Part shown: positions 16,475-23,896 of the stretch, piece after piece
How positions within the stretch are numbered: position 1 is the first letter of the stretch
Layout: each line of letters opens with the position of its first letter
DNA from: Nevskia sp.
GTDB taxonomy: Bacteria; Pseudomonadota; Gammaproteobacteria; Nevskiales; Nevskiaceae
Assembly (NCBI RefSeq): GCF_021732705.1
Contig: NZ_JAKFUM010000007.1
Span: 124,001 to 188,000 of the forward strand
Direction of reading: 5' to 3'
DNA: 64,000 bases
Program-made: the position numbers and the translations under genes
Notes under the pieces: generated by a model
Database searches by the model: none
The model's input: only the letters and a program-made list of their open reading frames with translations
Told to the model about the DNA's origin: nothing

Positions 16475-18334
16475 TCAATCCACGCCTTCGCGCACGGTGT
16501 TCGAAGCCTGACGGCTCTGCAGGCCGCCCGCCAGCTTGGCCAGTTCGATGAATTCCGCCGTGCGACCGCTGGCCTGGTCGGCACTGGCCGCAAGTGCCGA
16601 CTGCGCCAGCGCGGCTGCGTCGCGGAACGCGTAGCGATCGGTATACGCGCCGCCACGGAGGATTTGGCCGTACGCGGCCACGGCCGCCGCCAGCTTGAAG
16701 CCGGGCGAGGTCTGATTCGCGGCCACCGCGTCACCGGCGCCGATGACGCGTTCGATCAGCCTGCTCTTCGCCGCTTCGCCATCATCCGGATGCTTGTAGC
16801 GCAGGCGCAGGAACGCGAGTTCCGATGCCTTGCCGGCCGGCTTCGACGATGCCGCCTTGTCGTTGCCGTAGCGCAGCGGATCGACCTTGGCTCCGTCGCT
16901 GCCGACGCGGGCAATCTCGTACAGCGCGGTCACGCGGTGGCCGGCACCGATGTCGCCGGCGTCGATGGCATCGTTGTTGAAGTCCTCGCGGTTCAGCACG
17001 CGATTTTCGTAGCCGATTAGCCGGTATTCGGCGACCACGGCCGGGTTGAACTCGACCTGGATCTTGACGTCCTTCGCGATCGTCTCGAGCGCCGATGCGC
17101 GTTCGTCGACCAGCACGCGGCGCGCTTCGTTCAGCGTGTCGATGTAGCTGTAATGGCCGTTGCCGACGTCGGCGATCTGCTCCATCAGCGCGTCGTTGTA
17201 GTTGCCGCCGCCGTAGCCGAGCGTCGACAGTGCGACGCCGCTGCGGCGCTTGTTCTCGACCAGCGACTTCAGCTGCCGGATGTCGCTGATGCCGACATTG
17301 AAGTCGCCGTCGGTGGCCAGCAGCACGCGATTGTTGCCGCCCGGAATGAAGGCCTTCTCGGCCATCGCATACGCCAGCTGGATGCCGCCGGCGCCGTTGG
17401 TCGAACCGCCGGCTTCGAGGCGATCCAGTGCCGCGACGATGGTTGCGGTCTGATCGCCGGGTGTGGGCTCCAGCACCACCTCGGTGCGGCCGGCGTAGAC
17501 CACGAGGCTGATGCGATCCTTCGCCGTCAGTTCGGTCGCCAGCAGCTTCAGCGAAGCCTTGACCAGCGGCAGCTTGTTCGGGTCCATCATCGAGCCGGAT
17601 ACATCGACCAGAAACACGAGGTTCGACGGCCGGATCGCGGCATCAGCCGGCTTCCAGCCCTGGATGCCGATCGCCAGCAGTTCGGTGTTCGAGTTCCACG
17701 GGCTCGGGCCCAGCTCGGTGTGCAGCGCGAACGGCGTCTTGCGATCTTGCGGGCCCGCGTAGGCGTAGTCGAAATAGTTGATCAGTTCCTCGACCCGCAC
17801 CGCGTCCGCCGGCGGCAGCCGCCCTTCGTTCAGGAAGCGGCGGACGTTGGAATAGGCACCGGTATCAACATCGATACTGAAGGTCGACACCGGCGTTTCA
17901 GCCGCGACGAACACCGGATTCGCCTTCAAAGCCTCGTAGCGCTCGCGCTCCTCGGGTGCCGACGGATAGGCCGGTGGCGGCGGTGGCGGCGGCGGTGCCA
18001 GCGCCGGCACGCGTGATCCGGTCACGGCGACGCTGGACACGGGCGCGGCAGCACGCTTCGCTGCGGAGGGGCCTGGCGCTGCCGCAATGGCCGCTTCTTG
18101 CTCGGTATTCCGCTGCTGGTACAGACCATCTGACAGCGCTTGCTTCATCCGCTGCGCCAGCGCGCTGTCGGCAGCATTCGCTGCGGCGGGCGCTGCAACG
18201 GGCTCGGCAACGGGCGGCGGCGATTGTGTCGGCGCTGGCGCCTGCGTCGAACAGGCCGCAAGCGCTGCAACAGCGCCGAGGAACGCTGCCGCCGCCAGGT
18301 GCTGGAATCGGGAACGCGGGAATCCGGTTTTCAT
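16475..18334 (-). CDS. vWA-domain lipoprotein (YfbK-like, DUF3520)
   Basis: A 619-residue lipoprotein. The ATG at 18334 has GGAGG close upstream and gives a signal ending in the lipobox LAAC with Cys28. An Ala/Pro-rich stretch contains VAVTGSRVP (103-111). Then comes the TFSIDVDTGAYSNVRRFLNEG block typical of the YfbK N-terminal domain. The vWA domain has its MIDAS motif DVSGS at 244-248 and an LVVYAGR strand, and the C-terminal DUF3520 part ends with the alpha-helical repeat. Homologues often sit beside ECF sigma genes, as here. The role is probably periplasmic protein-protein or metal-dependent binding at the membrane. The frame extends to 18433 but that part lacks a signal. Confidence 0.88.
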   Translation of the reverse strand: MKTGFPRSRFQHLAAAAFLGAVAALAACSTQAPAPTQSPPPVAEPVAAPAAANAADSALAQRMKQALSDGLYQQRNTEQEAAIAAAPGPSAAKRAAAPVSSVAVTGSRVPALAPPPPPPPPAYPSAPEERERYEALKANPVFVAAETPVSTFSIDVDTGAYSNVRRFLNEGRLPPADAVRVEELINYFDYAYAGPQDRKTPFALHTELGPSPWNSNTELLAIGIQGWKPADAAIRPSNLVFLVDVSGSMMDPNKLPLVKASLKLLATELTAKDRISLVVYAGRTEVVLEPTPGDQTATIVAALDRLEAGGSTNGAGGIQLAYAMAEKAFIPGGNNRVLLATDGDFNVGISDIRQLKSLVENKRRSGVALSTLGYGGGNYNDALMEQIADVGNGHYSYIDTLNEARRVLVDERASALETIAKDVKIQVEFNPAVVAEYRLIGYENRVLNREDFNNDAIDAGDIGAGHRVTALYEIARVGSDGAKVDPLRYGNDKAASSKPAGKASELAFLRLRYKHPDDGEAAKSRLIERVIGAGDAVAANQTSPGFKLAAAVAAYGQILRGGAYTDRYAFRDAAALAQSALAASADQASGRTAEFIELAKLAGGLQSRQASNTVREGVD

Positions 18335-18413
18335 ATCGACCTCCGTGGGTGGTGATGATGTAAACGGAGCGATCGGCAAAACGGGGTTAAACGATTCAGA
18401 ACTTTTGGTAGGC

Positions 18414-18734
18414 CTACGCCGGATGGGAAGCACCCGGCGTGATCGGGAACACCTTGTCCAGCCGCGCGAGGCTCAGCACGCGCATCACCGGCGGGCCGAC
18501 TTCGGCCAGCGTGAAGCCGAGATTGGAGGTCCGCGCCTTCTGGTAGGCCTCGACCAGGCTGGCGATGCCGGACGAGTCGATATAGGTGACGCCGCCGAGA
18601 TCGACCACGAGCGCCTGCTTGCGCGCCAGCGTGTCGAGCAAGGTCTTGCGCGCCGCCGGGGAGCGTTCGAGATCGATCTCGCCGCTGAGGAACACGGTGG
18701 AGGTGCCGGCGTTGTCGCTGATCCTGAAACTCAT
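18414..18734 (-). CDS. STAS-domain anti-sigma factor antagonist
   Basis: A 106-residue SpoIIAA/RsbV-like protein covering one STAS domain. The phosphorylation loop reads YIDSSGIASL with Ser55 as the expected acceptor, after the conserved ALVVDLGGV strand. Its ATG overlaps the stop of the upstream RsbU-like gene by 4 bases (ATGA), so the phosphatase/kinase and its antagonist are made together. In the partner-switch model, the unphosphorylated form binds an RsbW-type kinase and frees its target. The matching kinase domain is part of the upstream protein. Confidence 0.93.
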   Translation of the reverse strand: MSFRISDNAGTSTVFLSGEIDLERSPAARKTLLDTLARKQALVVDLGGVTYIDSSGIASLVEAYQKARTSNLGFTLAEVGPPVMRVLSLARLDKVFPITPGASHPA

Positions 18735-20821
18735 CCCTTCCCGCTCCTGTTCTTGTGCCCCTTCGTGTTCGGGGTCAACCGCGCGGATGATGCCGCACCG
18801 CGCCGCGATTTCCGCACCGGCGACGGCGGCGGTGCTGGCTCGCCGATCAGTTTCTTGGTCAGCACCAGCCGGTTGCCGGCCCCTGTCGGCGGCGGGCGGA
18901 ACTGCACGAGGTCGGTCAGCGCGTGCATGAAAAAGGTGCCGAGACCGCCAGGCTTGACGTCGTCCAGTGCGCGGCCCTGACAACGGTCCGGATTGACGCA
19001 CGGCGCATAGTCGACCAGTTCGACTTCCAGACCATCGCCGTTGCGCCGGATCGAGACCTCGATCCGGTCACCGTCCGTCGCCCGGCGTCCGGCAGCGCTT
19101 CCGGCAAACGGTGCCAGCGCACCATCGAGCACCCCGTCGACGGTCCGGCCCAGCGTCTGGCCGATCGTGCCGCCGAGCGAGCGGCCGACCGAACGGCTGA
19201 ACGAGGCCCCGAACGGCGCGGCCAGCGTCTGTCCCAAGGTCTCGCCGATCGCCTGCGTGATCGTCTCGCCAACGCCAGCCTCGGGCGCTGCCGCATCGCG
19301 CCGTGTGGCGCCGTAACCATGACGAATGATGTTCTGGCAGGCCTCGTCGACCGCCAGAACGAGGTCCTGCGCCCACTCGACGCTGGCACCGGCCTCGCGG
19401 GCCGCGGCCTCGACCAGCCTGCGCACGACCTTCAATTGCGAGGCCTCGGCCGGAATGCTCTGCGCCACCAGCTGCGCGGCGTCGCGGCGCTTGCGCGGCG
19501 GCCTGAGCCGCGCGGCCTGACGTTCGGCCGTCGCGACACTGTCTTCGATCACCAGCAGCGTCACATCGTCGCGCACATCGTCACCGAGCGCGCCAGCGAT
19601 TGCCGCGAGCCGCGCACCGGGCGGCTGGCAGGCGTTCGCATCGATCAGCGCCTTCAGGCCGTCGACACCGAGCATGTCGCCGGCGCTACCCCGCGCCTCG
19701 CTGACGCCGTCGGTGTACAGATACAGACAGCCGCCTTCGATCGAGAACGTCTGCTCGCGGTAGCGGTTGCGCTCCAGCCGGCACTGGATGCCGAGCGGCG
19801 GGTCGAGCGCCGGAAACTCCTCGAACCGGCCGTCGGCGTCGCGTTTCAATGGCGGCAGATGGCCGGCGTTGGCGATTCGCACGGCATGGGTCTTCGGGTC
19901 GTGGACGCCGACCACCATGGTCACGAACATGCCGAAGGCCATTGTCTCGCACAGCTCGGCCTCGATCCGCGACAGCAGCAGCCCCGGTTCATGCACGCGC
20001 TTGGCCATGCTGCGGAACAGGGTCGCCGCCTTGACCATGATCAGCGCCGCATTCATGCCCTTGCCGGAAACATCGGCCAGCGCGAATGCGACGCGGCCGT
20101 CCGGCAGCGGCAGCACGTCGAAGAAATCGCCCGAGACGCCACGCGCCGGGCGGTTCAGCCCCTGCACCGGCGCTTCCGGATCGGCCGCGGCCGGCAGCAG
20201 GTTGCGTTGCACCGCAGCCGCCAGCTCCAGTTCCTGCCGCAGGCGGTTCTGAGCCAGCAGTTCCTGCGTCAGCCGCGTGTTGCGGATGGCGAAGCCGGCG
20301 GCGGCGGCCATCGCCGACAGCGCTTCCTCGTCCCGTGCGGAGAAGCGCCGCGCCGGCTCGCGCGGATTCAGGATCTCGATGACGCCGTAGCGCTCGTCGC
20401 GATGACCGAGCGGCGCGCAGATCAGCGAGCGGATGTCGTAGTCGATGCCGAGCGTCTGCGGCGCGACGAAATCGGGATCGATCGCGGTGTCGGCCACACG
20501 CTCGGCCTGGTTGTGCTTCAGCACCCGGCCCGGAACGCTGGCCTGCGCCGGCAATTCCAGACCGAGCACGTCGAGCGGCCCGACGCAGCTGCGGCAGATC
20601 AGCCGGGTGCCGTCGGCGTCGAAATCGCCGTCGAGCAGGAACATCACGGCGGCGTCGGCATCGAGTGCCTCGGCAATCCGCGCGAGGGCGGCATCCATCG
20701 ACGCCTGCAGGTCTTCGCTGTGGGCGAATTCCTCGATCAGGCTCGCGACGAGGTCGAGATAGTCCTCGTCGCGGCGCAACGCGGCGGTGTTCGACACGAC
20801 AGCAGGGCGGGCAGCGGCCAT
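18731..20821 (-). CDS. RsbU-like GAF/PP2C phosphatase fused to an RsbW-like kinase domain with an insert
   Basis: A 696-residue regulator. GAF domain at about 20-185. SpoIIE-type PP2C phosphatase at about 205-425, with metal-site motifs GVSGDFFD (228-235), LADVSGKG (249-255), YTDGVSE (369-375) and DDVRDDVTLL. A C-terminal GHKL ATPase runs from about 445 to 660, with the N-box DEACQNIIRHG (492-502) and the Gly loop GGLGTFF (625-631). Between these two boxes is an extra block of about 75 residues (507-583) made of repeated G-x-T/S-L-G-like units. The G1 motif reads DYAPCVNPDRC rather than DxGxG. It is translated with the STAS gene and probably runs both arms of a partner switch. Confidence 0.9.
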   Translation of the reverse strand: MAAARPAVVSNTAALRRDEDYLDLVASLIEEFAHSEDLQASMDAALARIAEALDADAAVMFLLDGDFDADGTRLICRSCVGPLDVLGLELPAQASVPGRVLKHNQAERVADTAIDPDFVAPQTLGIDYDIRSLICAPLGHRDERYGVIEILNPREPARRFSARDEEALSAMAAAAGFAIRNTRLTQELLAQNRLRQELELAAAVQRNLLPAAADPEAPVQGLNRPARGVSGDFFDVLPLPDGRVAFALADVSGKGMNAALIMVKAATLFRSMAKRVHEPGLLLSRIEAELCETMAFGMFVTMVVGVHDPKTHAVRIANAGHLPPLKRDADGRFEEFPALDPPLGIQCRLERNRYREQTFSIEGGCLYLYTDGVSEARGSAGDMLGVDGLKALIDANACQPPGARLAAIAGALGDDVRDDVTLLVIEDSVATAERQAARLRPPRKRRDAAQLVAQSIPAEASQLKVVRRLVEAAAREAGASVEWAQDLVLAVDEACQNIIRHGYGATRRDAAAPEAGVGETITQAIGETLGQTLAAPFGASFSRSVGRSLGGTIGQTLGRTVDGVLDGALAPFAGSAAGRRATDGDRIEVSIRRNGDGLEVELVDYAPCVNPDRCQGRALDDVKPGGLGTFFMHALTDLVQFRPPPTGAGNRLVLTKKLIGEPAPPPSPVRKSRRGAASSARLTPNTKGHKNRSGKG

Positions 20822-21026
20822 GGCGGACTCGATCGGCAGGCGATGACGCGACAGGTGCCCAGATTAGCGCCAAGTCGGGCAGGCATCGGCAAGGTCGCGC
20901 GAACTTGAACGCGTGCAGCCGGTCCGAAGGCGGACGACAGGTCGTGGCGCCGCCGCTACCGGTGCCCCGCCCGGCCGCTTAGAATCGCGCCACCTGAACC
21001 CCCAGAACAACAAGCGAGAAACCCTG

Positions 21027-21536
21027 ATGAGCGATGCCGCAACCGTCTCCGTGCTGATGCAGACCAGCCTCGGCGACATGACGATCGAACTCGATGCCGC
21101 CAAGGCGCCGAAGACGGTCGCGAACTTCCTGGCCTATGTCGATGCCGGCCACTACGACGGTCTCGCGTTCCACCGCGTGATCAAGGATTTCATGATCCAG
21201 GGCGGCGGCTACAGCGCCCCGGACTACGCCGAGAAGAAGAACGGCAAGCCGATCGAGAACGAGTGCAACAACGGCCTGAAGAACCTGCGCGGCACGATCG
21301 CGATGGCCCGCACCAGCGATCCGCACTCGGCCACGAGCCAGTTCTTCATCAACCACGCCGACAACGGCTTCCTCGACGGCAAGCCGGGCCAGTGGGGCTA
21401 CGCCGTGTTCGGCAAGCTGACCGCCGGGCTCGACGTGCTCGACAAGATCGGCACCACGCCGACCGGGCGCATCCGTCCGTTCGGGCAGGACGTGCCGGTG
21501 ACGCCGGTCGTGATCACCAAGCTCGCGCGCGTCTGA
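21027..21536 (+). CDS. ppiB: Cyclophilin-type peptidylprolyl isomerase
   Basis: A 169-residue cytoplasmic cyclophilin without signal peptide. Family motifs are present in order: FHRVIKDFMIQGG (catalytic Arg in FHR), GTIAMARTSDPHSATSQFFIN, and a GYAVFGKLTAGLDVLDKI strand. The ATG at 21027 is chosen because the protein then begins shortly before the first strand (VLMQTSLGDMTIELD); the frame opens further upstream without conserved residues. It catalyses cis-trans isomerisation of Xaa-Pro bonds. A TAGAAT -10-like hexamer lies at 20980-20985. Confidence 0.95.
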   Translation: MSDAATVSVLMQTSLGDMTIELDAAKAPKTVANFLAYVDAGHYDGLAFHRVIKDFMIQGGGYSAPDYAEKKNGKPIENECNNGLKNLRGTIAMARTSDPHSATSQFFINHADNGFLDGKPGQWGYAVFGKLTAGLDVLDKIGTTPTGRIRPFGQDVPVTPVVITKLARV

Positions 21537-21628
21537 ACCTGCGCGCCGATGCCGTGCCGTCGCCGGGTTGGACCGGCGGCGGCTGAAACCCCGAGGTTCA
21601 ATCCCGCAGCGAGAAAAGGAGAGGTGCG

Positions 21629-21811
21629 ATGGGCACGTTCGAACTGAAGAAGACGGACAGCGGCAAGTTTCATTTCAACCTGAAGGCCAGCAACGGGCAG
21701 GTCATTGCCTCGTCGCAGATGTATGCGAGCAAGGAATCGGCGCTGAACGGCATCGAATCGGTGCGCAAGAACGCGGCGGATGCCAAGTTCGACGACCAGA
21801 CGGACGCCTGA
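21629..21811 (+). CDS. yegP: YegP family protein (DUF1508)
   Basis: A 60-residue protein with a single DUF1508 unit, where many homologues have two. It shows the conserved FELKKTDSGKFHFNLKASNG hairpin, then the GQVIASSQMYASKESALNGIESV strand-helix. AGGAG lies 7 bases before the ATG. Family members form small alpha-beta folds of unknown biochemical role and are common in proteobacteria. The next gene starts 2 bases after its stop, so they are cotranscribed. Confidence 0.92.
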   Translation: MGTFELKKTDSGKFHFNLKASNGQVIASSQMYASKESALNGIESVRKNAADAKFDDQTDA

Positions 21812-21813
21812 GC

Positions 21814-22629
21814 ATGCCCGTCAGCGCTGTGCCGAATCGCCTCGAGCACCGTATCGGGCGCCGCATCATCGGCGCAGCGCTGGCGGTGTGTTCGCTGATC
21901 GTCTCCCCCGGCAGCTTCGCCTGGGGCAAGGACGGCCACCGGATCGTGGCGCAGATCGCCGCGGATCATCTGACGCCGGCGGCGGCATCGTCGGTCAATC
22001 TGCTGCTGGCCGGCGAGCCGGAACCGACGCTGGCCGGCGTCTCGAGCTGGGCCGACGAGGTTCGGACCAAGGAAACCGGTCCGCTCCACTACGTCAATTT
22101 CCCGCGGGGCACCTGCCAGTTCACGCCGAAGCGCGATTGCCCGGATGGCCGCTGCGTGATCGGCGGCATCGAACAGTCGATCGCCACGCTCCGATACAGC
22201 GGCGCCACGCCGGCCGAACGCAATGTGGCGCTGAAGAACCTCGTCCACTTTGCCGGCGACGTGCACCAGCCGCTGCATGCCGGGCTCGGCGAGGACCGTG
22301 GCGGCAACACCGTGCAGCTGCAGTGGGCGGGCGCCGGCAGCAACCTGCACGCGCTGTGGGATTCCGGGCTGATCGCCAGCACCGAGCCGGACTGGCGGCG
22401 CTACGTGCTGCGGCTGGCCCCGAAAGCGGCGTATGTCGACCTGAAGACGCTCGATGGCCTCGACTGGGCGCTGGAATCCTGTGCGATCGTCGCGAGCGAC
22501 GGCTTCTATCCGGCCAATGCCAAACCCGGCCCGGAGTATCTGACGCGCTGGCAGCCGACCGTCGACGAGCGCCTGAACCTCGCGGGCTTGCGTCTGGCCG
22601 CGCTGCTGAACGCGCTGTTCCCGGGCTGA
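21814..22629 (+). CDS. S1/P1 family zinc-dependent nuclease
   Basis: A 271-residue exported nuclease. The ATG at 21814 gives a basic N-terminus and a hydrophobic signal that ends before the mature Trp in FAWGKDGHRIVAQIA. In these enzymes that first Trp and the next His ligate the tri-zinc cluster. The other ligands are visible: Asp in SSWADEVR, His in LHYVNFP, HFAGDVHQPLHAG (two His and Asp) and NLHALWDSGL (His and Asp). The enzyme degrades single-stranded DNA/RNA and 3'-nucleotides outside the cytoplasm, likely for phosphate or nucleoside scavenging. It starts 2 bases after yegP. Confidence 0.93.
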   Translation: MPVSAVPNRLEHRIGRRIIGAALAVCSLIVSPGSFAWGKDGHRIVAQIAADHLTPAAASSVNLLLAGEPEPTLAGVSSWADEVRTKETGPLHYVNFPRGTCQFTPKRDCPDGRCVIGGIEQSIATLRYSGATPAERNVALKNLVHFAGDVHQPLHAGLGEDRGGNTVQLQWAGAGSNLHALWDSGLIASTEPDWRRYVLRLAPKAAYVDLKTLDGLDWALESCAIVASDGFYPANAKPGPEYLTRWQPTVDERLNLAGLRLAALLNALFPG

Positions 22630-22688
22630 TCGGCAATGCGCGGCAGTTCCCGAACGGCTTCGCCTGCAAGCGGGTCCGCGAATTGGCC

Positions 22689-22706
22689 TAGAATTGCAAC
22701 AATTCT
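22689..22706 (+). promoter_or_regulatory. Inverted repeat overlapping a -10-like element before the fatty acid hydroxylase gene
   Basis: AGAATTG-CAA-CAATTCT (22690-22706) has perfect 7-bp arms. Its left arm overlaps TAGAAT (22689-22694), a plausible -10 element about 100 bases before the start codon. A repressor dimer binding here would block RNA polymerase. No matching known operator is claimed. Confidence 0.4.
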
Positions 22707-22793
22707 TTCACCGTCACGGGCGTCCGACGTGATGCGACCGGGTCTTGCCGCCATGCCTGTCTGCCGTTTCCACGCTGTCCGGAGTTCCGCGCG

Positions 22794-23408
22794 ATGAGCG
22801 CCCGCCCCGTGCGCCGCCGCAGCGACGAGTCCATCCGCATGTTCGAGGCGGACTGGATGGAAGCGCTGTCGAAGATTCCGTACTGGGTGCCGATGGCGAT
22901 TTTCCTGCCGGTGTTCGCCTGGATGTCGATCACCGCGGTTCGCGACGGTCTGGGCGTCGGCTTGTGGCTCGCGTGTTTCGCCGGCGGTCTGGCGATCTGG
23001 ACCGCGACCGAATACTTCCTGCATCGCTTCCTGTTCCATTGGACGCCGCCGGGCAAGATCGGCGAGCGCCTGCACTTCATCTGGCACGGCGTCCATCACG
23101 ATCACCCGAACGACGCGCTGCGGCTGGTGATGCCGCCGTCGGTCAGCGTGCCGCTCGCGTATGGCTTCTGGTGCCTGTTCGGCCTCGTGTTTGCCGATGC
23201 CACGCTGAAAGGCGTGTTCAGCGGCTTCATCCTCGGCTACGTCGTCTATGACACCCTGCACTACGCGCTGCATCACCACGCGTTCGAGCACCCGCTGTTC
23301 AAGACGCTGAAGAAAAACCATATGCAGCACCATTTCGTCAGCGGCGCGACCGGCTACGGCGTGTCGAGCCCGCTGTGGGACGTCATCATGCGGACCCAGC
23401 GCGCTTGA
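22794..23408 (+). CDS. Fatty acid hydroxylase / sterol desaturase superfamily membrane protein
   Basis: A 204-residue integral membrane di-iron enzyme. Histidine clusters lie at 77-82 (HRFLFH), 94-104 (HFIWHGVHHDH), 156-166 (HYALHHHAFEH) and 176-180 (HMQHH), the arrangement of fatty acid 2-hydroxylases. Hydrophobic spans flank them (about 30-70, 115-150). There is no N-terminal cytochrome b5 domain, unlike the eukaryotic enzyme. The likely job is hydroxylating acyl chains of membrane lipids. It has its own promoter candidate and a terminator 26 bases after the stop, so it is probably monocistronic. Confidence 0.88.
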   Translation: MSARPVRRRSDESIRMFEADWMEALSKIPYWVPMAIFLPVFAWMSITAVRDGLGVGLWLACFAGGLAIWTATEYFLHRFLFHWTPPGKIGERLHFIWHGVHHDHPNDALRLVMPPSVSVPLAYGFWCLFGLVFADATLKGVFSGFILGYVVYDTLHYALHHHAFEHPLFKTLKKNHMQHHFVSGATGYGVSSPLWDVIMRTQRA

Positions 23409-23434
23409 GCAGCAACTGACACGCAACACCAACG

Positions 23435-23459
23435 AACCCGGCCCCGCGCCGGGTTTTTT
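23435..23459 (+). terminator. Intrinsic terminator after the fatty acid hydroxylase gene
   Basis: An 8-bp perfect stem pairs AACCCGGC (23435-23442) with 23448-23455 around a 5-base loop, followed by a T run to 23459. Confidence 0.9.
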
Positions 23460-23610
23460 GTGGCCCGAAGCAACTTGCCGGTTCGGCATCCGCAGGGTTG
23501 CACGGACCCTTGACGTTGGGGCGCAGTCCGGCTGAAGCCGGACTTGCGACGGTTTGCTTGCCGGGGCTGACCGCTGCAGCGATCACTGGCCACCGGCTGA
23601 ACCCGAAATC

Positions 23611-23630
23611 TTTACGGTTTTCTTATTTTT
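23611..23630 (+). promoter_or_regulatory. T-rich candidate KdpE-binding site upstream of the kdp operon
   Basis: TTTACGGTTTTCTTATTTTT stands out in GC-rich DNA about 85 bases before the first small ORF of the operon. The enterobacterial KdpE box is also a T-rich tract with TTTAC/TTTAT elements. A 7-bp-arm inverted repeat, GCTGGAA-TG-TTCCAGC (23684-23699), lies between it and the first start codon. The assignment is by resemblance only. Confidence 0.4.
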
Positions 23631-23714
23631 CCGGCGGCCGTTCCCTCTCGAATCCCAACGGTCACCGGGCGCCCAATGTGCGGGCTGGAATGTTCCAGCG
23701 TCATTGGTTTCGCC

Positions 23715-23795
23715 ATGGCCATCCTGCTCGGCTGTCTCGGCGTTCTCGGCTTTGTCGTGCTGATCGCGTACGTCACGTTCTGCGATCGCATCTGA
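23715..23795 (+). CDS. 26-residue putative membrane peptide leading the kdp operon
   Basis: An ATG at 23715 opens a 26-codon frame whose product is almost entirely one transmembrane helix (AILLGCLGVLGFVVLIAYV) with a short TFCDRI tail containing one of its two Cys residues. It ends 8 bases before kdpF, which encodes a similar-sized single-span peptide. The spacing and the hydrophobic composition argue for a real gene. It could be a second KdpF-like stabilising peptide or a regulator of the Kdp complex; neither has been shown. Confidence 0.55.
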   Translation: MAILLGCLGVLGFVVLIAYVTFCDRI

Positions 23796-23803
23796 GCCGG
23801 GCC

Positions 23804-23896
23804 ATGACGCTTGATCACCTGCTCGGCGGCTTCGCCGTGATCGTGCTGCTGGCCTATCTCGGCTACGCACTGCTGAAGCCGGAGAAATTCCAGTGA
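23804..23896 (+). CDS. kdpF: KdpF, small subunit of the potassium-transporting ATPase
   Basis: A 30-residue single-span peptide ([24 protein letters not shown]). The C-terminal YALLKPEKF is the hallmark of KdpF, which sits at the KdpA/KdpB interface and stabilises the complex. Its stop overlaps the GTG start of kdpA by 4 bases (GTGA). Confidence 0.92.
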   Translation: MTLDHLLGGFAVIVLLAYLGYALLKPEKFQ

